Positions 27,451 through 37,056 are shown, counted from the stretch's first letter. The stretch is 64,000 bases of DNA from 13-2-20CM-66-19 sp963760225 (GCA_963760225.1 CAVXCD010000003.1:124001-188000), one strand, 5' to 3'. The notes: generated by a model from the sequence alone, not told the origin. Numbers and translations are program-made.

Positions 27451-28790
27451 CGCGCACTCACACACTGGCTCATTGCGACAGCAGCCCCTTCTTTTCCAGC
27501 ATACCCCGCTGCGCTGGCGGCCGCACCGTCAGCGCCCTTGCCATGGCTGCGTTCCCCGGCCACCGGCGGTGCGGGTCGGGCGAATCTTTCGGGCCGGTAA
27601 GGGCTGAACATCGGCGCACGCGAGCCATGCAATACCTCATCGGCAGTGAGCCGGCCGATGATGGGTGCCAGCGTCACACCGCTGTGGGTCACGGCGACGT
27701 GAATGTCGGGGACGCTCGCCAGCGCGCCCATCACGGGGAGTTCGTCGCTCGGCATCGGCCGGAAGCCGAGCGTCAGGCGATCCAGCGCTGCGTCCTGCGC
27801 GCCCGGAAGGAACCGGCCGATTTTGCTGAGGATTCTCCTGCCGTGATAGTCGCGCAGCTCAGCGGTGGGGAACTGCTCCGCGTGCGCACGGATTGCCTGG
27901 TGCGCGGGCGTGGCGGGTGGATTGGGCGCATCGGTGCCGACCACCGATCCGTCCTTCATCTGCTTGAACGACACCCCGCCGGGCGCGTCGTGCACCAGTC
28001 TCGTCAGCGGCCGCACCGCGGCACTGTGCGCGAGAATCCCCGGAGCGTGCTTCAGGGTGAGCGGGAAGCCGGCCAGGGCGAGGATCCGGGGCGTATCGAC
28101 GCCCGCGGCGACCACCAGCCGATCGAGCGCGACGCGACCTTGGCTGGTGAGCACGCCCTGCAGGCGTCCGGCGTGCAGATCGAGCGCAGTGAGCTCGCAT
28201 GGAAACAACACCCGAGCACCCGCCGCGGCCGCCGCCGCGAGGAATCGTTGTGTGACGTGCACCGGATCCAGGTGCGCGTCGATCGATGAGTAGATTGCCT
28301 CGGTGACCAGGCCCGGTCGCACGTTCGGGTCGAGGCTGGCGAGCTCCCCGCTGGTGATGGCGCGCGCCGGGTACGGCGAGCTGGCAAGCTGCCGCGCGTT
28401 GGCGCGCACCACCTCGGCTTCCGTGGCGTTGCCGGCCCAGTTGACATAACCGCCCCAAACCAGGTCCAGGGACAATGCCCGGTCGAGATCGTGGTAGGCG
28501 CTCAGGCTCTGAAGACGCAGCGCCCGGTAGTGGGGGTCATCCACGAACGCATTGACCCAGGCGAAGGAGTTCTGTGTCGCGCCCTGCGCCGGTCCGATCT
28601 TCTCGAACAGCCACACCTGCGCACCGGCCCGCGCCAGATGCATGGCGATGGACGCGCCGACGATCCCGCCGCCAACGACGCCTGCCCTGAGCGGGGAGCC
28701 GGCGGAGGCTGCCGGCCGCAGCAGTCCGGCCGAGCCGGTGGCCAGCAGAGCGGCCAGCACCTGACGCCGCATGCGATTCGGCTCGCGCAT
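27447..28790 (-). CDS. FAD-dependent D-amino acid oxidase-like oxidoreductase
   Basis: A 447-residue DAO-family protein. An N-terminal segment (RMRRQVLAALLATGSAGLL) resembles a Tat signal, followed by the dinucleotide motif AGVVGGGIVGASIAMHLA and a family end motif near MGALASVPDIHVAVTHSG. It should oxidise a secondary or D-amine with FAD, probably at the periplasmic side if the signal is real. It is translationally coupled to the PLP dehydratase. Confidence 0.84.
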   Translation of the reverse strand: MREPNRMRRQVLAALLATGSAGLLRPAASAGSPLRAGVVGGGIVGASIAMHLARAGAQVWLFEKIGPAQGATQNSFAWVNAFVDDPHYRALRLQSLSAYHDLDRALSLDLVWGGYVNWAGNATEAEVVRANARQLASSPYPARAITSGELASLDPNVRPGLVTEAIYSSIDAHLDPVHVTQRFLAAAAAAGARVLFPCELTALDLHAGRLQGVLTSQGRVALDRLVVAAGVDTPRILALAGFPLTLKHAPGILAHSAAVRPLTRLVHDAPGGVSFKQMKDGSVVGTDAPNPPATPAHQAIRAHAEQFPTAELRDYHGRRILSKIGRFLPGAQDAALDRLTLGFRPMPSDELPVMGALASVPDIHVAVTHSGVTLAPIIGRLTADEVLHGSRAPMFSPYRPERFARPAPPVAGERSHGKGADGAAASAAGYAGKEGAAVAMSQCVSAR

Positions 28791-28880
28791 GGCGCGCAGA
28801 TTGCCGCACGGCGCGCGCCTTGAGCAAGCCGCTGCGCTCGCGGCGCCGCCGTGAGCGGCGGCTGGGAGCGCGCGTGGCGG

Positions 28881-29972
28881 TTACCGGTCCGCAGCGCTGT
28901 GAGCGGGGGACTGCGGCTGCGCCGTGGGCGTGGTGCCTCTCAGCAGTGCGTTCAGGTTCCTGCGCATGGCGTTCAGCTGCCCGATCGCGGCCAGGGTCTT
29001 GAGGGCTTCGCGCAACGGCTGCAGTGGGAAGCCGCCGTAGTGGCCGGATTGGCTGATGTTGCTGGTGACCGTCGAGCGGCCCGCCAATACCACGTCGTCG
29101 GCGAGGGTGAGGTGCGCTCCGACGACGGAGTTGCCGCCGGTGACGAAGTTGCGTCCGATCCTGGTGGAGCCGGCCATCATGAAGCCGGCCGTGTAGAAAC
29201 CGTTCTCGCCGAGATCGCAGTTGTGGGCGATATGACAGATGTTGTCGAGCTTCGCGCCGGACCTGATGCGGGTCGAGGTGAGCGTGGCGCGATCGATCGA
29301 GCAGTTGCCGCCAATCTCCACCTCATCGCCGATCTGCACATTGCCGAGTTGCGGGACCTTGTGCGGCTTTCCCGCGCCGTCCTTGACGTAGCCGAAACCG
29401 TCGGAGCCGATGGTGGTATGTGGATGGATCTCGCACGCGGCGCCGATCTCGCACGCCGCACCGACGAAGACGTGGGGGTGCAGGATCGTGCCGGCACCGA
29501 TACGCACGTCATTCTCGATCACCACGTGCGTGCCGATCAGGCAGCCATCGCCGATCGAGCTGCGCGCGCCGATCACGCAGTACGGGCCCAGCACCACGTT
29601 GCGGCCGAGTGTGGCGCTCGGATGCACCAGCGCCGTGGGGTGCTGCTCGCCCCATTGCGTGAAGCGCTCGGCCTTGTGCTCGAAGTACCTGAGCAGCACC
29701 GCCATGGCCGCAGGAATGGCCGGCACCGCGAAATAGCACGGGCTGCACGCCGCGCTCGCCTCCACCAGCGGGGCGAGCTTCTCGTGCACGATGATGATCG
29801 CCGCCTTGCGGCGCGCGGCTTCCGTGAGCTGCGCCGGCTGTGAGACGAACACCAGGCTCTCGTTACAGGTCTCCTCCGGGCGACGGCAGGCGCTGGCGCA
29901 GGCGGTCAGATCCCCGTGCAGGAAGGTGAACAGATCGGCGTGCTCGTTACGGATCGTTTGAGCTTTAAGCAT
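28881..29972 (-). CDS. lpxD: LpxD-family UDP-3-O-acylglucosamine N-acyltransferase
   Basis: A 363-residue protein with an N-terminal LpxD uridine-binding-like domain (to about 105) and a left-handed beta-helix of hexapeptide repeats (HPSATLGRNVVLGPYCVIGA and onward). The catalytic histidine region is CHIAHNCDLGENG. It adds the N-acyl chain in lipid A synthesis. The usual bam-skp-lpxD-fabZ-lpxA neighbours are absent, so this is probably an additional copy or a dedicated acyltransferase for a modified lipid. A desaturase gene lies upstream on the same strand. Confidence 0.87.
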   Translation of the reverse strand: MLKAQTIRNEHADLFTFLHGDLTACASACRRPEETCNESLVFVSQPAQLTEAARRKAAIIIVHEKLAPLVEASAACSPCYFAVPAIPAAMAVLLRYFEHKAERFTQWGEQHPTALVHPSATLGRNVVLGPYCVIGARSSIGDGCLIGTHVVIENDVRIGAGTILHPHVFVGAACEIGAACEIHPHTTIGSDGFGYVKDGAGKPHKVPQLGNVQIGDEVEIGGNCSIDRATLTSTRIRSGAKLDNICHIAHNCDLGENGFYTAGFMMAGSTRIGRNFVTGGNSVVGAHLTLADDVVLAGRSTVTSNISQSGHYGGFPLQPLREALKTLAAIGQLNAMRRNLNALLRGTTPTAQPQSPAHSAADR

Positions 29973-30015
29973 GACGGCTCACCGCAGAGGGGAGGAGTTG
30001 AGGGAGGTACGCTGG

Positions 30016-31089
30016 TCAACCCGCCGGCAGGATTCCGCGAGGTGCGGTGCGCGAGGTCACTTCGCCGCGCCAGTTGAGCCAGGTGTGGTTCGCGTAGTCG
30101 TACAGCTTGCAGCGGCGCACACAATCGCGGTACGAGCGCCAGCCCAGGCGGTAGCTGACGACGCTGTCGGGGGCGCGTTCCTGCACCTGTCGCTGCGCGC
30201 GCCGCAGCGCGAACATGGAGATGCGCGGATCAAGGTGATGGGCGTTGTGCTCCATGATGCCGTGCATCAGCCGGTCGACACCGAGCGGCAGCCGCACCGT
30301 CGCCGTGGCGGTCAGGTAGGCGCGCGCGTGCTGCCATTCCTGCCGTTTGTGGAACCACGCGATCGAGGGGTGGGTATGCTGCACGAAGACTACGAACCCC
30401 ATGATGGTGTTCCACAGCGCGAACGGAATGACCATGGCCGTGAGCGCCAGCAACCAAAACGGCTGGTGAGTGCGCACGGCCACCAGCACGACGCTGCCCG
30501 TCCAGGCGATGGCACCGACGCTCACCAGCGCGCTGTCGAGCTTGTACTTCAGGCGGGCGGAACCGATCTCCTTGCGGGTCGCGAAGTACAGCTTCTTCCA
30601 CCACAGCTCGCGGAAGTAATACAGTCCGCAGCCCAACCCGCAGCGGTAGATGCGCTCCATGATCTGCCGTTGCCGCGGCAGGTGGTCGAATTCCTCCTTG
30701 GAATAAGGAGTCCAGACCTGGTCACGGCCCTTGAGGTTGTTGAAGCCGTGGTGCGCGACGTTGTGGCCGACGTCCCAGAGACTGAAGGCCGTCATCGACG
30801 GTAGGAAGGCAATGCGGCCGATGACGCTGTTGAGCGTTCGGCCGGCGAACAAGCTGCCGTGACAGGCGTCGTGGCCCACCATGAACAGGCGCAGCATGCC
30901 GGCGGTGATCAGTACGCTGCCGAGCAGTTTGAGTGCGGGATTCTCGGCCGCGAGGGCCAGCCCCAGGCCGGCGGCGAACAGCACCACGTTCAGCGTGAGC
31001 ACGGCAAACGGACGTAGGAGGCCGGAGGAGGGTGAGGGGGTGCCCAGCAACGCCTTGCGGCTCGGTCCGTGCGATTGCACGCGGCGCAT
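30016..31089 (-). CDS. membrane fatty acid desaturase
   Basis: A 357-residue integral membrane protein with the three histidine boxes of acyl-lipid desaturases: HDACH (73-77), HNVAHH (109-114) and HNAHH (281-285). Hydrophobic spans precede the first box and lie around 185-235. It introduces double bonds into membrane fatty acyl chains with a di-iron centre. It precedes lpxD on the same strand by 43 bases, so the pair may alter envelope lipids together. Confidence 0.9.
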   Translation of the reverse strand: MRRVQSHGPSRKALLGTPSPSSGLLRPFAVLTLNVVLFAAGLGLALAAENPALKLLGSVLITAGMLRLFMVGHDACHGSLFAGRTLNSVIGRIAFLPSMTAFSLWDVGHNVAHHGFNNLKGRDQVWTPYSKEEFDHLPRQRQIMERIYRCGLGCGLYYFRELWWKKLYFATRKEIGSARLKYKLDSALVSVGAIAWTGSVVLVAVRTHQPFWLLALTAMVIPFALWNTIMGFVVFVQHTHPSIAWFHKRQEWQHARAYLTATATVRLPLGVDRLMHGIMEHNAHHLDPRISMFALRRAQRQVQERAPDSVVSYRLGWRSYRDCVRRCKLYDYANHTWLNWRGEVTSRTAPRGILPAG

Positions 31090-31201
31090 CTTACGCGCCT
31101 CGGTGCGCCAAATTCTGGGATTTTGCGCTGTGCGGCATTAGACATATGTGTCCTACCGTACAGACGGCTGCGAGTCTCTTAAGCCGCGGCTGCGATCGGC
31201 G

Positions 31202-31552
31202 TCACTCTGCCGCGGCACCCGCCGCGGCTGGCCGACGCGCCTGCTGCTCGGCCCGAACTTCGCTCAGGGACAGCCCGGTATCGGCGGCGATCACGGCGAG
31301 GATGGGATGCGCGGCGTCTGAGGGCATGCGCAGTCCGTGGACCTTCTCCCAGGCGCGGATGCGCACCGCGGGCGAGTTCGCACTGGAGCGCTGCTCGTCC
31401 AGATCGAGACGGCGGCGCTCAGCGCGCTCCTCCTCGGCGAGCGCCAGGCGGGCGCGGTAATCGGTGAGCGCATCATTCGCGCTGGGGCGCGACGTGCTGT
31501 CCTTTGCGGGAGGCCAGGCAGTCAGATCCAAATTGTCACCTGAGGTTGTCAT
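31202..31552 (-). CDS. conserved hypothetical protein (116 aa)
   Basis: A soluble, charged protein with a helical middle (DYRARLALAEEERAERRRL) and a C-terminal segment HPILAVIAADTGLSLSEVRAE. It has a clear ATG at 31552. It sits between the desaturase and the RRM gene on the same strand. No family recognised; the second half could be a small DNA- or protein-binding helix bundle. Confidence 0.5.
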   Translation of the reverse strand: MTTSGDNLDLTAWPPAKDSTSRPSANDALTDYRARLALAEEERAERRRLDLDEQRSSANSPAVRIRAWEKVHGLRMPSDAAHPILAVIAADTGLSLSEVRAEQQARRPAAAGAAAE

Positions 31553-31625
31553 GGCGCGCCCATCGCTTTCCTGACGATGCTCCCGGGCGCGTGTGCGCCC
31601 GGGAGCTGTCGCCGCACGCTAAGCT

Positions 31626-31904
31626 TCAGTAGCGGCGCGGGCGACCGCCACCGCCCCCACCAGCTTTGTCCTGTGCTTCGTTGACCTTCAGGGCACGGCC
31701 ATCGAAGTCCTTGCCATTTAGTGCCTGCATCGCACGCGACGCATCGGCATTGGACATTTCCACGAAGCCGAAGCCACGCGGCCGACCGGTGTCGCGATCA
31801 TTGATCAGCGACACGGTCTCGACCGTGCCGTGCTGGGCGAACAATGCACGTACGGCCTCATCGGTCGCGGTGAAGGGAAGATTTCCGACGTATAGTTTGG
31901 TCAC
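31626..31904 (-). CDS. RRM-domain RNA-binding protein
   Basis: A 92-residue single RRM: RNP2 LYVGNL (4-9) and RNP1 RGFGFVEM (43-50), then a glycine-rich tail ending in RPRRY. It is of the small cold-inducible type known from cyanobacteria and proteobacteria, acting as an RNA chaperone. It starts at GTG 31904 after a long AT-rich leader, consistent with post-transcriptional or cold regulation. Confidence 0.9.
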   Translation of the reverse strand: MTKLYVGNLPFTATDEAVRALFAQHGTVETVSLINDRDTGRPRGFGFVEMSNADASRAMQALNGKDFDGRALKVNEAQDKAGGGGGGRPRRY

Positions 31905-32259
31905 AAGTTACTCACGAAAAAAAGTTAACAACGGCAGATACAGGTCCTGCCTCCTGGTTCGTCAAGCTTTGCGAGGGTGAGAGATTGGCCGCAGGTACGC
32001 CGCGAGGGCGCGCGCAAGCCAAGACAGACAAGCCGAAAGTTACGAGCCGCTGCGCAGGCTACAGGTTTTCGGGTGCGCCTGCCCGCATTTCCGCCTAGCG
32101 GCCCGGAATCAAGGCTTAAGGCCGGTCGGCAGCACGCCCGGCAGGCCGACGGCCGGGTGGGCAGGTTAATCTATCGCTCGGTCGCACCGGACGTTGCCAG
32201 CCGCTGTCTCAGGTCGCGATAGTCAATACCAAGGCCCGCGCGCCGGCAGCAGCTCGACG
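31905..32259. other. divergent intergenic region, RRM gene leader
   Basis: About 355 bases between the RRM gene (minus) and the ABC ATPase (plus). It includes a run of seven A residues near 31917 (minus-strand leader of the RRM gene) and otherwise no supported gene. Promoters for both genes should lie here; I could not define boxes with confidence. Confidence 0.4.
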
Positions 32260-33225
32260 ATGAACAGCCCAGGGAACACCACGGTCCGTCTCGACACCGC
32301 GCCGCCCATCCTGGCGGTGAGCGGGCTGCGGAAAACCTACGCCAGCGGTCTCGCGGCACTCAGCGGAATCGATCTGACGATCTACCGCGGTGAGATTTTC
32401 GCGCTGCTCGGACCGAACGGCGCCGGCAAGACCACCCTGATCAACATCATCTGCGGCATCGTCACCGCCACTGCCGGCACCGTGGTGGCCGATGGCTACG
32501 ACATCGTGCGCGACTACCGCGCCGCGCGCAGCCGCATCGGGCTGGTGCCGCAGGAGCTGCACACCGACACGTTCGAGAGCGTCTGGGCGACCACCAACTT
32601 CAGCCGCGGGCTGTTCGGCAAGCCGCCGAACCCGGCGCATTGCGAGAAGGTGCTGCGCGACCTGTCGCTGTGGGACAAGCGCGACGAGCGGATCATGAAC
32701 CTTTCCGGCGGCATGAAGCGCCGGGTGCTGATCGCCAAGGCGCTGGCGCACGAGCCCACGATCCTGTTTCTCGATGAGCCGACCGCCGGCGTCGACGTGC
32801 AGCTGCGCCGCGACATGTGGCAGATGGTGCGGGCGCTGCGCGACAGCGGCGTCACCATCATCCTCACCACCCACTACATCGAGGAAGCCGAGGAGATGGC
32901 CGACCGTATCGGCGTGATCAGCAAGGGGGAGCTGATCGTGGTCGAGGACAAGACGCTGCTCATGCGCAAGCTCGGCAAGCGGCAGCTGACGCTGCAGTTG
33001 CAGCAGCCGCTGACGCAGCTGTCGCCAGGCCTGTCGGGATATCCGCTGGCGCTGTCCGCGGACGGCCATGCGCTGGTCCTGAGCTTCGATGCCCACAGCC
33101 GTGAGACGCGCATTCCCGCGCTGCTCAAGACGCTGGCCGAGCTGAACATCGAGGTCAAGGATCTGCACTCGAGCGAGAGCTCGCTCGAAGACATCTTCGT
33201 CGACCTGGTGCGAGCGCGCGCATGA
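32260..33225 (+). CDS. ABC transporter ATP-binding protein
   Basis: A 321-residue ATPase with Walker A GPNGAGKTT (51-59), signature LSGGMKRR and Walker B ILFLDEPTAGVD. The C-terminal 70 residues (TRIPALLKTLAELNIEV) form the extension typical of the drug/lipid exporter subfamily (CcmA/NodI-like). It is followed, with ATGA overlap, by its permease. The substrate is unknown; such two-gene exporters often carry drugs or polysaccharide-lipid compounds. Confidence 0.9.
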   Translation: MNSPGNTTVRLDTAPPILAVSGLRKTYASGLAALSGIDLTIYRGEIFALLGPNGAGKTTLINIICGIVTATAGTVVADGYDIVRDYRAARSRIGLVPQELHTDTFESVWATTNFSRGLFGKPPNPAHCEKVLRDLSLWDKRDERIMNLSGGMKRRVLIAKALAHEPTILFLDEPTAGVDVQLRRDMWQMVRALRDSGVTIILTTHYIEEAEEMADRIGVISKGELIVVEDKTLLMRKLGKRQLTLQLQQPLTQLSPGLSGYPLALSADGHALVLSFDAHSRETRIPALLKTLAELNIEVKDLHSSESSLEDIFVDLVRARA

Positions 33226-33983
33226 ACGTACACGCCATCCGCGCCATCTACCGCTTCGAAATGGCCAGGACGTTTCGCACGCTGATGCAGAGCATCGCCT
33301 CCCCGGTGCTGTCGACCTCGCTGTACTTCGTGGTCTTCGGTGCCGCGATCGGCCGGCGCATGGGAGCTATCGATCACGTCAGCTACGGCGCGTTCATCGT
33401 GCCGGGCCTGATCATGCTGTCGATTCTCAGCGAGAGCGTCTCGAACGCCTCGTTCGGCATCTACCTGCCCAAGTGGTCGGGCACGATCTACGAGCTGCTG
33501 TCGGCGCCGGTCTCATACGTCGAGGTGCTGCTCGGCTACGTCGGCGCGGCCGCCACCAAGTCCGTGATGCTCGGCGTCCTGATCCTGGTGACCGCACGGG
33601 TGTTCGTCCCCTACCAGGTTGCGCACCCACTGTGGATGGCCGGCTTCCTGGTGCTGACGGCGGTGACCTTCAGCCTGCTTGGCTTCATCATCGGGTTGTG
33701 GTCGAACAGCTTCGAGCAGCTGCAGATCGTGCCGCTGATGGTCCTGACACCGCTCACCTTCCTGGGCGGCGCCTTCTACTCGATCAGCATGCTGCCGCCG
33801 CTATGGCAGAAGATCACGCTCTTCAACCCGGTGGTGTATCTGGTCAGCGGCTTTCGCTGGAGTTTCTTCGGAGTCGCGGACGTGGACGTGGTCGCGAGCA
33901 CCGCCGCGACGCTGGCATTCCTGTTGTTGTGCCTGCTGCTGGTGCGCTGGATATTCAAGAGCGGCTACAAGCTCAAGAACTGA
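33222..33983 (+). CDS. ABC-2 type transporter permease
   Basis: A 253-residue integral membrane protein with about six hydrophobic spans (for example TLMQSIASPVLSTSLYFVVF, SYGAFIVPGLIMLSIL, AVTFSLLGFIIGLW). The MVLTPLTFLGGAFYSISMLPP segment is typical of NodJ/YadH-type ABC-2 permeases. It overlaps the ATPase gene by four bases, forming a complete two-gene exporter. Confidence 0.9.
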   Translation: MNVHAIRAIYRFEMARTFRTLMQSIASPVLSTSLYFVVFGAAIGRRMGAIDHVSYGAFIVPGLIMLSILSESVSNASFGIYLPKWSGTIYELLSAPVSYVEVLLGYVGAAATKSVMLGVLILVTARVFVPYQVAHPLWMAGFLVLTAVTFSLLGFIIGLWSNSFEQLQIVPLMVLTPLTFLGGAFYSISMLPPLWQKITLFNPVVYLVSGFRWSFFGVADVDVVASTAATLAFLLLCLLLVRWIFKSGYKLKN

Positions 33984-34086
33984 TCGCCGCCGGCGGCTGG
34001 ATCTGCAATCGATGCGAATCGACCTGCGGCCGGGGTAAAATCGCCGTGCGTCCGCCCGCGCCGGGCGGCGGTACCAGGGGGTTGCC

Positions 34087-35133
34087 GTGATCTTCGAATC
34101 GGTCGCGAGCGGCGGCTGTCGCTCGTATCTGGTCGGCTGCGCGGACACCTGCGGCGCCGTGGTCATCGATCCGGAGATCACCCAGCTCGACCGCTACCTG
34201 GGGTTGGCGGCCCGCCACGGGCTGCAGATACGCTACCTGATCGATACTCACACGCATGCCGACCACTTTTCCGCTGCCGCGGAGCTGGCGCGCCGCATGA
34301 ACGTGCCGGTCGTGATGCACCGCGCCAGCCCGGCGCCGTTCGTGGGCATCCGCGTCGAGGGCGGCGAGCTGATCGGCATCGGACGTTTGCGTCTGAACGT
34401 TGTGCACACGCCAGGGCATACCGCGGACTCGATGTGCCTGGTCGTCGAGGACCGCGTGTTCACCGGAGACACCCTGCTCATGGGTGCGACCGGTCGCACC
34501 GATCTGCCGAGCGGCGATCCCGAGGCGCTGTACGACAGCCTGTTCGAGCGCCTGCTGCGCCTCGATCCGGCGCTCAAGGTATTTCCGGCGCACGAATACA
34601 AGGGCCGCACTCACTCGAGTATCGGTGAAGAACTGGCGGGCAATCCGCGCCTGCAGTCGAGCGACCGCCGCACCTTCGTCGACATGATGCGCAACCTCAA
34701 CCTCTCGGCGCCCACGCACCTCACGGAAGCCCTGCGCGTCAACATGAGCGGCGGCAAGAGCATCGCGCAGCTGCTGGCCGCCGCGGCTCTGAAAGTGCCG
34801 TTCATGTCGCTCGCCGACCTGAGGAACTGTGTGCAAGCGCGCGACCCGGATCTGATCATCCTCGACGTGCGCGAGCGTGAGGCATTCGAGCGCGCGCACC
34901 TTCCCCGGGCGAGGCACCTGCCGCGCGGACAACTGGAGCTGCGCGTCAACGAGGAACTGCCGGATCCGACCCGGCGCGTGCTGGTGTATTGCGAGCTCGG
35001 CCAGATCTCAACGCTGGCCGCCGCGACCCTGCGCGAAGTGGGCTATCAGCGTGCCGTGGCGCTCGATGGCGGGATGCGCGCCTGGCGCGAGGCAGGGTAC
35101 CCGGTCGAGGGTTCCGCGAGCGTGCCCGGTTAG
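34087..35133 (+). CDS. persulfide dioxygenase-rhodanese fusion (ETHE1-like)
   Basis: A 348-residue fusion. Residues 1-225 are a metallo-beta-lactamase domain of the ETHE1 type: THTHADH (H55, H57, D59, H60), H111, D128 in FTGDTLL and H169 in PAHEYKG. Residues 235-345 form a rhodanese domain with active-site Cys302 in YCELGQIS. The pair oxidises glutathione persulfide to sulfite and can pass sulfur to make thiosulfate, as in the known PRF fusion enzymes. GTG start with GGGGG upstream. Its stop overlaps the convergent TIR gene by four bases. Confidence 0.9.
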   Translation: MIFESVASGGCRSYLVGCADTCGAVVIDPEITQLDRYLGLAARHGLQIRYLIDTHTHADHFSAAAELARRMNVPVVMHRASPAPFVGIRVEGGELIGIGRLRLNVVHTPGHTADSMCLVVEDRVFTGDTLLMGATGRTDLPSGDPEALYDSLFERLLRLDPALKVFPAHEYKGRTHSSIGEELAGNPRLQSSDRRTFVDMMRNLNLSAPTHLTEALRVNMSGGKSIAQLLAAAALKVPFMSLADLRNCVQARDPDLIILDVREREAFERAHLPRARHLPRGQLELRVNEELPDPTRRVLVYCELGQISTLAAATLREVGYQRAVALDGGMRAWREAGYPVEGSASVPG

Positions 35134-36932
35134 CCGCTGGTGAGCGCGATGAATTCCGGGTTGTCGCGCAGCGACGCCATGTCCGGATCGTTCTTCATCC
35201 AGCCGAAGTTGAGCTGACCCCGGGCGATCGCCTGCCGCACCAGCTCCAGTGCGCGCTGCGTTTCGCCCAGCCGCGCGTGCAGGCACGCGCAGTTGTAGAG
35301 CATCATCGGATCGTCGGGGCTGATCTCGATGGCGTTGGAACCTTCGCGGATGGCGTCTTCCTTGCGACCTGACTCGGCAAGCGTGACCGCGTAGAACATT
35401 CGCATCCGCGAATCGTCGGGATTCTGCAGGATGTAGTTCGGCAGCCGCTCGAGCATCTGATCGCGCGCCGCGCGCGCCTCACTGTGACGCCCGAGCCCAT
35501 CGCAGGTCATGGCGAGGTCCGCGTAACCGGAAATGAACCCGGGCTTGAGCTCGATCACGCGCTGGAAGAGCGCGGAGGCCTGCTCGAACTCGCCGTTGGT
35601 AAAATGAATGCGCCCGAGCGTCCAGTGAGCGACGAAATCATCCGGGGCGAGCTCGATGGCTTTGCGGCTCGAGGCACTGGCCTCATCGAGCTTCCCCCAG
35701 ATGAAGTAGGACAGGCCCATGGCGGTGTAGGCTTCCGGCAGGTTGCCGTCATACATGAGCGCCTTGAAGCTCATTTCCTGAGCGCGGTTGCGATACTTCT
35801 CGTCGCGGGCGAAGTACTGGTACATCTGCCCGTAGGCGCTCGAACAGGCCGCATAGGCGGCCGCGTAACGCGGGTCGAGCTCGATCGCCCGCTCGAACAG
35901 CTGGATGGCGTACTCGACGCTGCGCTTGGTCAGCCGATACAGATAGTCCTGGCCCCGCAGGTACAGATCGTAGGCCTGCGCGTTGACGGTCTGGCGCTTG
36001 GTCAGCGAGACCTTCTCGGAGAAGGACAGCTTCAACTTCAGTGCTTCGACGATCTGCTTGGCGACCTGCTCCTGGATGTCGAAGATGTCATCCAGCTTAC
36101 CCTTGTAGGTGTTCCCCCAGATCTGGCGGTTGGTTTCGACATCCACCAACTGCACCGTGATGCGCACCGAATCCTGGAAGCGCCGCACGCTGCCGCCGAC
36201 GATGTAGCGTGCGCCAAGCTCGTTGCGGACGGCCTGCACGTCGTGCTTGCGCTCCTTCAGCTGCTTGGTCGCCCAGCGCGAGATCAGCTCGATCTCGCTC
36301 ACCAGCGACAGGCGGGCGATCAGCTCTTCGGTCAGTCCGTCGCTGAAGTAGTCGGTTTCCTGGTCGGGACTGATGTTGTCGAAAGGCATCACCGCGAGTG
36401 CGCCGCGTTCGGCGCTCGCGAGCGGACGTATGGACCCGGCGGTACTCTGATCCGCAGCCGGCGCGGCCACACTGCTATCCGCCGCCGCCGCGGCAGGCTT
36501 CGCCTCCGGCGCCGCGGCGATCTTCACCCCGATCCGCTCCAGCGAGCGCAGGATGGACTTCAGCCCCGCGTCCGTGTCAGCGCCTTTGAAGTACTCGATG
36601 TGCTGAATGCCGGCCAGCTGGTACTTGAGCTTCGACGGGATCACCGTCGGCTCGAGGTGCACCGGCAGGATGTGTCCCTTGCGCTCGCTGATGAGCGAGA
36701 CCTCCTTGGTGACGTTATGCGAGTGGACGGCCGACTCGGTCACCATCAGCAGCAGGACCTTGGCGCTCTCCAGAGCGTTGACGATCTGCTCGCTCCACAG
36801 CGATGCGGCATCCAGGGCGCCCTGGTCGATCCACAGGGACACTCCCGCCTCGCGCAGCTTCGCAGCCAGGTCGAAAACCAGTCGCTCGTCGTCACGGGAG
36901 TAACTGACGAAGACCTCGGCGGACTGCGCCAC
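35130..36932 (-). CDS. TIR, TolB/cyclase-type and TPR multidomain protein
   Basis: A 600-residue protein starting at GTG 36932 with AAAGGGG upstream. Residues 4-125 are a TIR domain (EVFVSYSRDDERLVF, LWIDQGALD) with the likely NADase glutamate in NVTKEVSLI. An Ala-rich linker (140-170) leads to a TolB/FlgO-like domain (LAVMPFDNISPDQETDYFSDGLTEE, about 180-300) and six or more TPRs to the end (AYTAMGLSYFIWGKLDEA, and others). The combination suggests a sensor of peptide or protein ligands coupled to NAD cleavage or signalling. It lies convergent to the persulfide dioxygenase. Confidence 0.85.
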   Translation of the reverse strand: MAQSAEVFVSYSRDDERLVFDLAAKLREAGVSLWIDQGALDAASLWSEQIVNALESAKVLLLMVTESAVHSHNVTKEVSLISERKGHILPVHLEPTVIPSKLKYQLAGIQHIEYFKGADTDAGLKSILRSLERIGVKIAAAPEAKPAAAAADSSVAAPAADQSTAGSIRPLASAERGALAVMPFDNISPDQETDYFSDGLTEELIARLSLVSEIELISRWATKQLKERKHDVQAVRNELGARYIVGGSVRRFQDSVRITVQLVDVETNRQIWGNTYKGKLDDIFDIQEQVAKQIVEALKLKLSFSEKVSLTKRQTVNAQAYDLYLRGQDYLYRLTKRSVEYAIQLFERAIELDPRYAAAYAACSSAYGQMYQYFARDEKYRNRAQEMSFKALMYDGNLPEAYTAMGLSYFIWGKLDEASASSRKAIELAPDDFVAHWTLGRIHFTNGEFEQASALFQRVIELKPGFISGYADLAMTCDGLGRHSEARAARDQMLERLPNYILQNPDDSRMRMFYAVTLAESGRKEDAIREGSNAIEISPDDPMMLYNCACLHARLGETQRALELVRQAIARGQLNFGWMKNDPDMASLRDNPEFIALTSG

Positions 36933-37056
36933 GGGTGCCCCTTTAGGATTGCGCCGGAAAGCGCCAGCTTAACTTACGCTTTTGCCGGGAGATTAGCACG
37001 AAGTCGGGCGGCGGGCCGTGGCGGCGCCGCGATCCGCCGTCGGCGTGGCGGCTAGG

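Noticed and set aside
35484..37055. 523-codon plus-strand frame opposite the TIR-TPR gene
   Set aside because: Antisense shadow; the minus-strand product has clear TIR and TPR motifs.
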